In this document: positions 15,685 to 22,907 of the stretch, one piece after another
How positions within the stretch are numbered: the stretch's first letter is position 1
Layout of the letters: each line of letters opens with the position of its first letter
Origin: JAMCXS01 sp964459065
GTDB taxonomy: Bacteria > Acidobacteriota > Terriglobia > UBA7540
DNA length: 22,969 nt
Assembly (NCBI GenBank): GCA_964459065.1
Contig: CAYWMN010000031.1
Coordinates: 1 to 22,969, forward strand
Direction: 5' to 3'
The notes under the pieces: model-generated
Told to the model about the DNA's origin: nothing
Database searches by the model: none
What the model saw: only the letters and a program-made list of their open reading frames with translations
Position numbers and translations under genes: made by a program

Positions 15685-15713
15685 AGTGATATAAGTCACA
15701 CTCGACGTGTGAC
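15685..15713 (-). promoter_or_regulatory. Crp-family composite operator before the radical SAM gene
   Basis: Read on the minus strand, GTCACAC is followed after six bases by TGTGACTTATATCACT. The core TGTGA-N6-TCACT differs from the CRP consensus by one base. The same composite occurs before the crp-like gene (GTCACAC, five bases, TGTGACTTCCATCACA): 13 of 16 core bases are equal, as is the whole upstream half-site block. GTCACAC-TCGAC-GTGTGAC also forms a perfect dyad (15695-15713). A -10-like TCGAAT lies 21 bases beyond the core on the minus strand, the same gap as at the crp-like gene. Confidence 0.65.
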
Positions 15714-15898
15714 GCAGCGCATAGCGCACAACTTCTTCCGCAGTTATCCTGATGTTGTCTTGAGCGCTTGTCCTGCACCGGAAGGTTAGAGATTCCCGAT
15801 GGCGGCAGGCGCAAAAGCGGTCCACGGATTGGGATTGAGCAAACAGCAGAAGCACTTTTGAAGTTGCATCAGTAACGTTCGCATTTTGACCTCCAAAG

Positions 15899-15918
15899 CG
15901 CGTTCCGCCCCGAACGCG
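15899..15918. repeat. Short inverted repeat upstream of ligA
   Basis: CGCGTTC (15899-15905) and GAACGCG (15912-15918) are perfect 7-bp arms around the loop CGCCCC. It lies three bases before a longer palindrome, so the two would form tandem hairpins. Confidence 0.5.
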
Positions 15919-15921
15919 AAA

Positions 15922-15952
15922 GGTAGAGACGGTTTTAACGACCGTCTCTACC
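15922..15952. repeat. Perfect 12-bp inverted repeat beside the ligA promoter
   Basis: GGTAGAGACGGT (15922-15933) and ACCGTCTCTACC (15941-15952) form a perfect stem around the loop TTTAACG. The following sequence is TCCCTCC rather than a T-run, so it is not a standard terminator. Its right arm ends where the -35 element of ligA would begin. The GTAGAGACG/CGTCTCTAC ends recall small interspersed palindromes (REP-like) I know from other genomes; that likeness is from memory and untested. Confidence 0.6.
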
Positions 15953-15973
15953 TCCCTCCCTCCACCAACGCGT

Positions 15974-15979
15974 TATAAT
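15974..15979 (+). promoter_or_regulatory. ligA: -10 element of the ligA promoter
   Basis: A perfect TATAAT lies 47 bases before the ligA start and would place the transcript start near 15986. No TTGACA-like hexamer exists 17 bases upstream; that place (CCTCCC) touches the right arm of the 12-bp inverted repeat. The promoter may depend on an activator or on upstream DNA structure. Confidence 0.45.
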
Positions 15980-16026
15980 TCCTTTAGGCTTTCTGAGAGT
16001 AAATCCATCAGTGGCAGGGGAATCGT

Positions 16027-18039
16027 TTGGCTCAAGGCGTGGACATCGAAAAAGAGATCTCGGAACTCCGGGACGAGATCCGTTACCACGAACATCGATA
16101 TTACGTTTTAGACAATCCGGAAATTTCCGATGCTGCTTTTGACAAACTTTTGCGCCGCCTTCAGGATCTGGAGCGGCAGCATCCCCATCTGATTACGCCC
16201 GACTCGCCCACGCAGCGCGTGGGAGGGAAGCCCGCCGAAGAATTCGCCAAAGTCCGCCACCGGGCTCCCATGCTGAGCCTGGACAATACCTATTCGGTGG
16301 ACGAGCTCAGGGATTTTGACCGCCGCGTGCGCGAACTTTCCGGCCGCAGCCAGGTTCCCTATGTTGCCGAACTCAAGCTCGACGGCCTCTCCATGGCGCT
16401 CACTTATGAAGACGGCGCTTTCATCCGCGGCCTGACGCGCGGCGACGGCTCCACCGGCGAAGACGTCACGGCCAACGTCAAGACCATTCGCTCCCTGCCG
16501 CTCAAAATCGATTCCGGCAAGCTTGCCCGCGCCGGGCTGCCCCCCCATTTTGAAGTCCGCGGCGAAGTCATCCTCAGCCACAAAGCGTTCCAGGCCGCCA
16601 ACACCCAGCGCGAGGCCGCAGGAGAATCGCTGTTTGCCAATCCCCGCAATGCCGCGGCGGGCACCATCCGCCAGCTCGATCCCAAAGTGGTGGCCGAACG
16701 CAAACTGGACGTCTTTGTGTACTACCTTCTGGTGGATGGCCGTCCGCCGCTCACCGAGCACTGGCAGGTGCTGGAAACTCTGGCGGAATTGGGATTCAAG
16801 GTGAATCCAAACCGCCGGCTCTCCAAAACCTTTGACGATCTGCTTGGCTACATTCAGGAAATGGAGTCCCGGCGCGAAAGCCTCCCGTACGAAATCGACG
16901 GAGTGGTGGTCAAAGTTAATGAAATCGCCCTGTGGGACGAACTCGGCAAGACGGCCAAGTCGCCCCGCTGGGCGATTGCCTACAAGTATCCCGCCCACCA
17001 GGAAACCACCGTCGTCAACGACATCCGCGCCCAGGTGGGCCGCACCGGAACCCTGACGCCCGTGGCCGACCTTGAGCCCGTAAGCGTCGGCGGCGTCACC
17101 GTGAGCCACGCAACGCTTCACAACATGGATGAAATTGAGCGCCTGGGCGTGAAGATCGGCGATACGGTCCTCGTCCAGCGCGCCGGAGACGTGATTCCCC
17201 AGGTCTTGAAGGTCACCAGGCACGCCCCCGGCGGCCGCGCCTTCAAGATGCCGGCCCACTGCCCCGTCTGCGGCGGTGAGGTCATCCGCGTCGAAGGCGA
17301 AGTCGCCTACCGCTGCGTCAACGCCGCCTGCCCCGCCCAGCTCAAGGAGTCCCTGCTCCACTTTGCCGCGCGCCACGCCATGAACATCAACGGCCTGGGC
17401 GAATCGCTGGTGGATCAATTGGTCGGCAAGAAAATGGTCGACGACGTCGCTGATCTCTACACCCTCGCCGGGGAGCAACTTGCCGGCCTGGAACGCATGG
17501 GAGAAAAATCCGCCCAGAATCTTCTGGAAGAAATCAAGAAGAGCAAGAAGGCAGATCTCGCCCGCGTGATCTTTGCCGTCGGCATTCGCTTTGTGGGCGA
17601 GCGGACGGCGCAGCTTCTTGCCCGGCATTTCGGTTCCGTCGACAAGCTGGCCGAAGCCGGCCCCGAACAGCTCTATGAGGTTGAAGAGATCGGACCCAAG
17701 GTGGCGCAGAGCATCGTGGAATTCTTCCGCGAAAAGCGGAACCACGACGTCATGGAAAAGCTCCGCCACGCCGGGCTGCAGTTTGAGCAGGAAACGCAAA
17801 AGGCGGAAGGAAAACTCAGCGGGAAGCAGTTCGTGCTCACCGGCACGCTGCCCCATTACTCGCGCGACGAAGCCGCGCGGATGATTGAGGAAGCCGGGGG
17901 CCGCGTAACGGGTTCCGTCAGCAAGAAAACCGGCTACGTGGTAGTGGGCGCCGACCCCGGATCAAAGCTTGCCAAAGCCCGCTCGCTGGGCGTTCCAACG
18001 CTCGATGAGGAGGGGCTCAACAAGCTGCTTGGCAAGTGA
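16027..18039 (+). CDS. ligA: NAD-dependent DNA ligase
   Basis: A 670-residue ligase (normal length) that seals nicks in replication and repair using NAD. Domain order is complete: Ia domain (about 1-65, with ISDAAFDKLLRRLQ), the nucleotidyltransferase domain with adenylated lysine K117 in KLDG, GEDVTANVKTI and ANPRNAAAGTIRQLD, the SYEIDGVVVK-type motif (LPYEIDGVVVKV), an OB fold (AQVGRTGTLTPVADLEPV), a zinc finger with C412, C415, C430 and C435, helix-hairpin-helix repeats (about 440-590) and a C-terminal BRCT domain (about 592-670, GKQFVLTGTLPHYSRDEA). The start is TTG 16027 with AGGGGA about eight bases upstream. All catalytic residues are present, so it should be the essential housekeeping ligase. 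Codon third positions become very GC-rich here compared with the first half of the window. Confidence 0.98.
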   Translation: MAQGVDIEKEISELRDEIRYHEHRYYVLDNPEISDAAFDKLLRRLQDLERQHPHLITPDSPTQRVGGKPAEEFAKVRHRAPMLSLDNTYSVDELRDFDRRVRELSGRSQVPYVAELKLDGLSMALTYEDGAFIRGLTRGDGSTGEDVTANVKTIRSLPLKIDSGKLARAGLPPHFEVRGEVILSHKAFQAANTQREAAGESLFANPRNAAAGTIRQLDPKVVAERKLDVFVYYLLVDGRPPLTEHWQVLETLAELGFKVNPNRRLSKTFDDLLGYIQEMESRRESLPYEIDGVVVKVNEIALWDELGKTAKSPRWAIAYKYPAHQETTVVNDIRAQVGRTGTLTPVADLEPVSVGGVTVSHATLHNMDEIERLGVKIGDTVLVQRAGDVIPQVLKVTRHAPGGRAFKMPAHCPVCGGEVIRVEGEVAYRCVNAACPAQLKESLLHFAARHAMNINGLGESLVDQLVGKKMVDDVADLYTLAGEQLAGLERMGEKSAQNLLEEIKKSKKADLARVIFAVGIRFVGERTAQLLARHFGSVDKLAEAGPEQLYEVEEIGPKVAQSIVEFFREKRNHDVMEKLRHAGLQFEQETQKAEGKLSGKQFVLTGTLPHYSRDEAARMIEEAGGRVTGSVSKKTGYVVVGADPGSKLAKARSLGVPTLDEEGLNKLLGK

Positions 18040-18098
18040 GCGAAGCGCCGCCACGCTCGGCTCGCCTGCACGGGATGCTTTGCCTGCCCCAGAAAGCA

Positions 18099-18122
18099 CA
18101 AGGGCCGCTCGCGCGGCCCTTG
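18099..18122. terminator. Strong hairpin between convergent ligA and IscA-like genes
   Basis: CAAGGGCCGC (18099-18108) and GCGGCCCTTG (18113-18122) form a perfect 10-bp GC-rich stem with the loop TCGC. It lies 60 bases after ligA and 56 before the end of the convergent gene. Neither side has a true T-run, so it may act with Rho or only protect 3' ends. Confidence 0.4.
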
Positions 18123-18177
18123 GTGATGCGGAACTCCGTTCGCCGGTCTGAACCGCTGCCAGGACCGAGCCCTGGCT

Positions 18178-18474
18178 TTAGGCCGTAGACTCGACGCGCT
18201 CGAAGATGAAATTACCCGAGTCTTCGCGGAAGTCGAGCTGCAGATCGCCCAGGGCCTGCGCCACGGTTTCATCCACGGCCAGCCGCGTTCCGTCCGTGGC
18301 TTCCACCACGTCATCGGTTTCAGGCTCATTGGTATCGAGCTTCAAGGTAAGCTTCAACTCGTTTTTGCCTTCCACAGGACTGGCCTCTACCCGGAGGATC
18401 GTGCTCTCAGGCAAGGACTTGCCGGTAACGATGGACTTGACTTCCTGTGCGGCCCTTTCGGTCATTTTAATCAT
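18178..18474 (-). CDS. IscA/HesB-like protein lacking all cluster-binding cysteines
   Basis: A 98-residue protein that follows the A-type Fe-S carrier pattern: MIKMTERAAQEVKSIV, LRVEASPVEGKNELKLTLKL, DDVVEATDGTRLAVDETVAQAL, LQLDFREDSGNFIFE. IscA and ErpA use three cysteines (one in GCSG and a C-terminal CGCG) to hold iron or Fe-S. This protein has no cysteine at all, and the C-terminal CGCG region is missing. It is therefore likely to keep the fold without carrying a cluster; a binding or regulatory role is possible but unproven. AAGGAGG stands four bases before ATG 18474, a strong site that argues for real expression. It is convergent with ligA and not next to isc or suf genes. Confidence 0.75.
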   Translation of the reverse strand: MIKMTERAAQEVKSIVTGKSLPESTILRVEASPVEGKNELKLTLKLDTNEPETDDVVEATDGTRLAVDETVAQALGDLQLDFREDSGNFIFERVESTA

Positions 18475-18815
18475 GTTGCCTCCTTGCAGGAACGCTCCAA
18501 AAGCTAAAACCTCCCAACCCGCACGGGCCGAGGGAAATCACGCAAAAGTTACAGAGGTCCCCATAGTCATTTCTATCTAGGTTGGGGCATCACGCCGATC
18601 ATTGCAACCCCTTATTTGCAATTCTCTTTGCGCGCGTGGCGCATCCCTTGATTCTTAACGTCTGAGATCATCGCAGCGAGGGGCGCAGGGCGGGTTTTGT
18701 GTAGGGGACCCACCCAAAAGGCCGCGTCGCCCGAACAGGGTGTATACTGACGGCATTCCCGGAGCCGTGCGCCCCGGGCGCAAACCAACCTAAGGTTGTC
18801 ACTGGAGGAAGAACC
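18475..18815. other. Divergent region between the IscA-like and NHL-protein genes
   Basis: There is no supported gene in these 341 bases. The clearest structure is the dyad ATTGCAA-N8-TTGCAAT (18601-18622). A TATACT at 18743-18748, 67 bases before the NHL-protein start, could be its -10, but no -35 is recognisable. Confidence 0.45.
18601..18622. promoter_or_regulatory. Candidate operator dyad
   Basis: ATTGCAA (18601-18607) and TTGCAAT (18616-18622) are perfect 7-bp arms with an 8-base spacer. The dyad is AT-rich in a GC-rich setting and sits between divergent genes, as expected for a regulator-binding site. The regulator is unknown. Confidence 0.35.
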
Positions 18816-20132
18816 ATGAACGAGCAACGTCTGGCGCCTGCCAAAATCCCCTTTCGCCTCTTCGGGCTCCTGCTGGCCTTCGGCCTTGGCGCAGCCCTGC
18901 TGCAGGCGCAGCAGCCCCCCGTCCTGCGACGGGCCCGGATTACTCCCTCGATCGTCCGCCTGAACCCCGGCCAGCAGCAGACATTCAAGATTCTGCAGGT
19001 GCATCGGCTGACGCCCACATTGGTCATGAAGAACGTGCAGTGGGCCGTCAACGACATTCCCGGCGGCAACGCCGAACTCGGCACCATCGACTCTCAGGGC
19101 GTCTACCACGCCCCGCAACAAGTCCCCACGCCCAATGAAATCCACATCTGCGCCACCGCCAACGGCGCCGCCAACCGTTACCTCTGGGCCACCGTCCTGG
19201 TGGGCGGCAAGCGCCCCACCTACAAAGTGATTCGCGAGTGGGGCGAAGCCCGGCTCCGTGGCGTTGGCCGCAGAAGCGCCCGCCGCAAAAAAGCTCTGCT
19301 CATCGCCCCCCACGGCATCACCCTGGACGCCCAGGGCAACGTCCTGGTGATCGATGAAGGCAGCAGCCGGGTGATCCGCTACAGCCCCCAGGGCAAATAC
19401 CTCGGCCAGATCGGCCTGGGGCCGGGCGTTTCGGAAATGCATCGCGTGCGGGGCGGCTACTTCGCGCAGCCGCGCTGCGCCACCGTCGACGCCCAAGGCA
19501 ACATCTTCGTTGCCAACATGAGGCCGGAAGAGCACATCGAGGTCTTCGATCCCCAGGGTAAATACCTCTACAGCTTCGGCGTTAAGGGCACCGAGCCCGG
19601 CATGCTCCTGCGCCCCCACGGCATCCAGTTTGACAGCCACCAGCGCCTCTACGTCGATGACGTGGATAACTTCCGCATCAACGTCTACGACCACTCGGGC
19701 AAGCTTCTGTTTGAGTGGGGCAAGGGCGGAACGCTGCCCGGCGAGCTGAATCCTCCCCACGGCATCTTCCTCGACCGCAACAACGACGTCTTCGTCTGCA
19801 GCTACTACGGCGCGGCGCAGAAGTTTACCGCCCACGGCCATTTTCTGAAGGCTTTCGGCTACCCCGACCCGCCCGATGGGGTCATCACCTATCACACCCT
19901 GAACGGCGACCGCTGGGGCGACGTCTACCTCTCACTGCGCACCATGAAGGATGATCCCCAGCACTACATCAGCATCCTCAAATACAATAACAACGGCGAC
20001 TTCATCACGGCGCTCCAACTCTCCGCCCCGGACCGCCACTCCAAGTGGGTCGTTGTCGCCCAAGACGGCACCGTCTATTCCGCTTATCAGGGAAAGAACA
20101 AGGTCGGTGTCGAGGTGCTCCGCGAACAGTAA
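18816..20132 (+). CDS. Secreted NHL-repeat beta-propeller with N-terminal Ig-like domain
   Basis: A 438-residue exported protein. The signal peptide spans about residues 1-32 (LFGLLLAFGLGAALLQAQ). An Ig-like domain of the bacterial BIG2/quinoprotein-associated kind follows (about 38-130: ITPSIVRLNPGQQQTFKI, VQWAVNDIPGG, GTIDSQGVYHAP). A short basic linker (RRSARRKK) leads to six or so NHL blades, seen as repeated HGI-LD-GN-V-V-D-RVI-YSPQGKYL units (for example APHGITLDAQGNVLVIDE, RPHGIQFDSHQRLYVDDVD, PPHGIFLDRNNDVFVCSY). NHL propellers usually bind protein, peptide or RNA partners, and some are lyases; no catalytic set is evident here. The protein probably works in the periplasm or outside the cell. 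GGAGGA six bases before ATG gives a firm start. The gene is monocistronic, with a strong dyad just after it. Confidence 0.85.
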   Translation: MNEQRLAPAKIPFRLFGLLLAFGLGAALLQAQQPPVLRRARITPSIVRLNPGQQQTFKILQVHRLTPTLVMKNVQWAVNDIPGGNAELGTIDSQGVYHAPQQVPTPNEIHICATANGAANRYLWATVLVGGKRPTYKVIREWGEARLRGVGRRSARRKKALLIAPHGITLDAQGNVLVIDEGSSRVIRYSPQGKYLGQIGLGPGVSEMHRVRGGYFAQPRCATVDAQGNIFVANMRPEEHIEVFDPQGKYLYSFGVKGTEPGMLLRPHGIQFDSHQRLYVDDVDNFRINVYDHSGKLLFEWGKGGTLPGELNPPHGIFLDRNNDVFVCSYYGAAQKFTAHGHFLKAFGYPDPPDGVITYHTLNGDRWGDVYLSLRTMKDDPQHYISILKYNNNGDFITALQLSAPDRHSKWVVVAQDGTVYSAYQGKNKVGVEVLREQ

Positions 20133-20157
20133 CGGCCCCGATTGACGGCCGACGGCT

Positions 20158-20193
20158 CGAAGCAACGGCATCGAAGGCGATGCCGTTGCTTCG
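20158..20193. repeat. Perfect 16-bp inverted repeat between the NHL-protein and MarR-type genes
   Basis: CGAAGCAACGGCATCG (20158-20173) and its exact complement (20178-20193) are separated by AAGG only. It lies 25 bases after the NHL-protein stop and 54 before the end of the convergent MarR-type gene. No T-run follows in either direction, so it is an mRNA 3'-end stem, a Rho-type boundary or a REP-like element rather than a standard terminator. Confidence 0.55.
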
Positions 20194-20247
20194 CTCGCCC
20201 GGCTCTTCGCTACCGGCTCCTGCCAATTGACACGCAATTCACCCTAG

Positions 20248-20583
20248 CTAGCGAGTCAAGGGGCTCTCCCAGACGCGAAAAAGCAATTGCTTGAACTGGG
20301 CAAAGCGCTTGGGGCCAAGCTCGGCGCTCCACTCGCGCTCAATCGCGTGGAGAATGTCCTCGATTTTTGCGTATGCGGCACGGCCGCGTTGGGTAAAGCG
20401 GATGATTCGCGCCCGGCCCCCATTGGGAGCGTCAGCCCGGACTAAATAACCGTATTCTTCGAGGCTCCCAAGCAGCTGGTTCATGGCCTGCTTGCTGATG
20501 CCGGCGCGCTCGGCCAGAAGTACAAGGCCCGGCGAGTTGCAATCGAAACCTTGCCAGATAGAAGGCACCGTCCGGTGCACCAA
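20248..20583 (-). CDS. MarR-type winged-helix regulator, N-terminally short (copy 1)
   Basis: A 111-residue protein with a MarR-type DNA-binding core: LVLLAERAGISKQAMNQLLGSLEEYGYLVRAD (helix-turn-helix, about 20-51) and the wing NGGRARIIRFTQRGRAAY, followed by the C-terminal dimer helices (IEDILHAIEREWSAEL, FAQFKQLLFRVW). MarR proteins are usually 140-150 residues. The first dimerisation helix is missing if translation starts at TTG 20583 (or GTG 20580). The frame stays open upstream to about 20690 but offers no ATG, GTG or TTG, and I see no ribosome-binding site. The gene is thus either shortened or damaged at its 5' end, or uses an unusual start. It is divergent from the sulfatase-like gene with 113 bases between, so it may control that gene. 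A near-identical 3' end recurs at 22908-22969. Confidence 0.7.
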   Translation of the reverse strand: MVHRTVPSIWQGFDCNSPGLVLLAERAGISKQAMNQLLGSLEEYGYLVRADAPNGGRARIIRFTQRGRAAYAKIEDILHAIEREWSAELGPKRFAQFKQLLFRVWESPLTR

Positions 20584-20696
20584 AGGCCGCGGTTGGGTCG
20601 GAGATAAAACTGCGTTGGACTTTCCAGGCAGGTATGTCAGACTGGGGTTAATGTTGTCCTGATAAGGGATCGTCGTGGGCAGGGGGACGCCACTCT

Positions 20697-22811
20697 ATGA
20701 AGGTCACCCGAACGGCTCAGGCTGCGATCACAAGAAAGCGCCGGGAAATTATTTCCAGATTCGTAACGGTCAGTGCGCTTGCGGGCCTGCTCATGGGGAT
20801 CTTCGAAGCTGCCCTACTCCGAACCTCGCCCCGCATCGCGGCCCTCCTTGTTCCCGACATGGGTTTTGTCGTATGGTTCCTGGCCCCCCTGCTGGACATG
20901 GCTTGCTTTGGGTTAATAGGCCTGCTACTAGGGTGGCTGGCGGTACGAAAACCCGGGAAAAATAGAATTGCCATGCTCGTGGCGGTTGACGGCGCTGCGC
21001 TTGTGACGTTTGTAGCCCTGCGGCTCCGCTGGCTTCACACCAGAATCGTGATCAAGGAATTCGCTTTTCGCGTCGACCTGCTGATTCCACTCGCCTGGTT
21101 CGGTGCAGGACTCGCCGCCTCGCTGCTGGCGGCTTATTTGTTGTGGAAACCCGTTTCGAACCTTGCCAGCCGGACCCGCTTCAGGATGGTGCTTTTTTTA
21201 TCATGGGGTCTCGCGCTGGCGGGGCTGGTGGCCATCTCCGGCGTCGGAGCTTTTCTGGTAAGGCCGTCGCCCAATTCCGCGCCCCCCGGGCCAAGGCCGG
21301 CCGCTCGCCCCGGGAGTCCGAACATCGTCTTTATTGTCCTCGATACCGTGCGGGCCGACCATCTGTCTTCTTATGGCTATTCACGCCGGACCACGCCGAA
21401 CCTAGACCGCCTGGCCCGCGCGGGGGTGCTGTTCGAGAACGCCATCGCCCCGACTTCCTGGACGCTGGCTTCCCATGCCTCGATGTTCACCGGCCTGCTC
21501 CCTCATCAGCATGGAGCGGATTGGGCGAGTCCTCTGCCTCGCGATCCCGGGACGCTGGCGGATGTTTTGCGCTCTCGCGGATACGAGACGGCGGGATTCG
21601 TTGCCAATTTCAATTATTGCCAGAGGGGGTGGGGCATCAGCCGGGGTTTTGAAACTTACGTCGATGATAGCGAATCTCTCCGGCGCAATCTGGCCGGCAC
21701 GCTGCTGGGCACCGCCCTAATCCAGCCTGTGTACCAGCACTTTTGCCGCTTTGACTATCTCGAACGGCAAGATGCGCGAGAGATGAACAGGGAGGTTTTC
21801 GGCTGGTTGCGCCGCCGGTCAACCCGTCCCTTTTTTCTTTTTCTTAACTATTTTGACTGCCATTCGCCGTATCTGACCGAACCTCCTTATGACCATCGTT
21901 TCGGCAAGATCCCGGACAAGCTGGTTCACAAGTTATTCGAGGCCTTGCAGAGCAAGGATCCGGCGCGGGGATTCACCGCCACCGAGCAGGCTTCCCTGGT
22001 CGCCGGCTACGACGATTGTCTTGCTTTCCTCGATGAGCATGTCGGGCGACTCCTCGATCTTCTTCAGGGGTCTCCCGAAGGCCGAAACACAATCGTCATC
22101 ATCACCTCAGACCACGGCGAAGCCTTCGGCGAGCAGGGGTGGTACAGCCATGGTTACAACCTCTATCGAGAAGTCCTGCACGTTCCGTTGATCATCACCG
22201 GACCTGGGATTCCGAAGGACGTGCGCATCCGGCGCCTGGTCAGAACTCGCGACCTTTTCTCCACCGTGCTCGATTTGGCCGCAGGCGGGGGGACACCTTT
22301 CAGCCCCTACAGCCTGGCAAGATTCTGGAATCCGCAGTTGACGCCGCAGCCCTTCGATGACTTTGCTGTTTCTGAGTTAGTTCCCATCTTCAATGAGGGC
22401 GGAAAACAGGCCATGATCAGTCTGACCACACCTGAGTGGCAATATATCTTCAACTCGAGCGGCCGTCAGGAACTTTACCATTGGACGGCCGATCCCCGCG
22501 AGCAGACCGACCTTGCGGCATCCGCCAGCGCACAAAACACCTTGGAGGGCCTTCGAAAACATCTGATTCGGGTTGTCGCTGATTCTTCTGAACCTTGGCG
22601 CGGCCCGAACTATCTTTTTGCGCGCAGCCCTACAGGAAGCTCATTCCTGCACGAAGTTATTTCCGCCAGGAGACCAATCCAGACGTTTTTAGCGGCCAAC
22701 CGTCTCTTTATCGGAGCCTCTCAGGCCCTTTTAGAGTCACAAGGCCCTTCGATTCCGGTAAAACCTACCCCGCGCAATCAAGACTCATTGAAGAGCCTTC
22801 CTTATCACTAA
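20697..22811 (+). CDS. Membrane-anchored sulfatase-like enzyme with Thr at the nucleophile position
   Basis: A 704-residue protein with an N-terminal membrane part of about five helices (roughly 22-42, 57-84, 91-108, 125-147 and 163-188), a proline-rich linker (190-208), and an alkaline-phosphatase-superfamily domain (about 209-600). Metal-site motifs are visible: VLDTVRADHLSSYGY (D216) and TSDHGEAFGEQG (D472, H473). Where sulfatases have C-x-P-S-R before the TG of the helix, this protein has T256 in SWTLASHASMFTG, so the formylglycine cysteine is absent. That places it nearer to Thr-nucleophile phosphotransferases and phosphodiesterases, such as phosphoglycerol or phosphoethanolamine transferases, although the substrate is unknown. 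The active domain should face the periplasm. AGGGGGA about nine bases before ATG supports the start. It sits between two MarR-type gene copies. Confidence 0.85.
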   Translation: MKVTRTAQAAITRKRREIISRFVTVSALAGLLMGIFEAALLRTSPRIAALLVPDMGFVVWFLAPLLDMACFGLIGLLLGWLAVRKPGKNRIAMLVAVDGAALVTFVALRLRWLHTRIVIKEFAFRVDLLIPLAWFGAGLAASLLAAYLLWKPVSNLASRTRFRMVLFLSWGLALAGLVAISGVGAFLVRPSPNSAPPGPRPAARPGSPNIVFIVLDTVRADHLSSYGYSRRTTPNLDRLARAGVLFENAIAPTSWTLASHASMFTGLLPHQHGADWASPLPRDPGTLADVLRSRGYETAGFVANFNYCQRGWGISRGFETYVDDSESLRRNLAGTLLGTALIQPVYQHFCRFDYLERQDAREMNREVFGWLRRRSTRPFFLFLNYFDCHSPYLTEPPYDHRFGKIPDKLVHKLFEALQSKDPARGFTATEQASLVAGYDDCLAFLDEHVGRLLDLLQGSPEGRNTIVIITSDHGEAFGEQGWYSHGYNLYREVLHVPLIITGPGIPKDVRIRRLVRTRDLFSTVLDLAAGGGTPFSPYSLARFWNPQLTPQPFDDFAVSELVPIFNEGGKQAMISLTTPEWQYIFNSSGRQELYHWTADPREQTDLAASASAQNTLEGLRKHLIRVVADSSEPWRGPNYLFARSPTGSSFLHEVISARRPIQTFLAANRLFIGASQALLESQGPSIPVKPTPRNQDSLKSLPYH

Positions 22812-22859
22812 CCTGTCCGCAGCGCGCCGCCACCTGGAGGTAAGTCGGCTTCTCGGAAA

Positions 22860-22874
22860 GTAGCCATCGGCTAC
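22860..22874. repeat. Small hairpin after the sulfatase-like gene
   Basis: GTAGCC-ATC-GGCTAC is a perfect 6-bp dyad with a 3-base loop, 48 bases after the sulfatase-like stop. It has no T-run. It lies at the same relative place, before the end of the convergent MarR-type gene, as the longer dyad at 20158-20193, but the sequence differs. Confidence 0.35.
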
Positions 22875-22907
22875 CCGCCGCTGGCGATTGATGCGCGATT
22901 CCCCCGG

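Larger units (their letters stand above)
15615..16026. other. Divergent control region between the radical SAM gene and ligA
   Basis: These 412 bases contain no supported gene. They hold, in order: a -10-like TCGAAT on the minus strand (15663-15658) for the radical SAM gene, the composite Crp-type operator (15685-15713), about 180 bases without visible structure, two consecutive hairpins (15899-15918 and 15922-15952) and the ligA -10 element (15974-15979). Confidence 0.6.

Noticed and set aside
15505..15855. Possible precursor peptide for the radical SAM enzyme
   Set aside because: The frame mostly overlaps the radical SAM gene antisense or out of frame, crosses the operator, and shows no leader-core pattern.
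16108..17856. 582-codon minus-strand frame inside ligA
   Set aside because: It is a shadow frame caused by the GC-rich third positions of ligA and has no family pattern.
18178..18474. Calling the protein a working Fe-S carrier (IscA/ErpA)
   Set aside because: It has no cysteine to bind a cluster.
18612..19895. 427-codon minus-strand frame over the NHL-protein gene
   Set aside because: It is antisense to a gene with clear signal peptide and NHL repeats, and its Ala/Val/Asp/Gly-rich composition is typical of shadow frames.
20697..22811. Calling the enzyme an arylsulfatase
   Set aside because: The CxPSR formylglycine motif is missing; Thr is at the nucleophile place.
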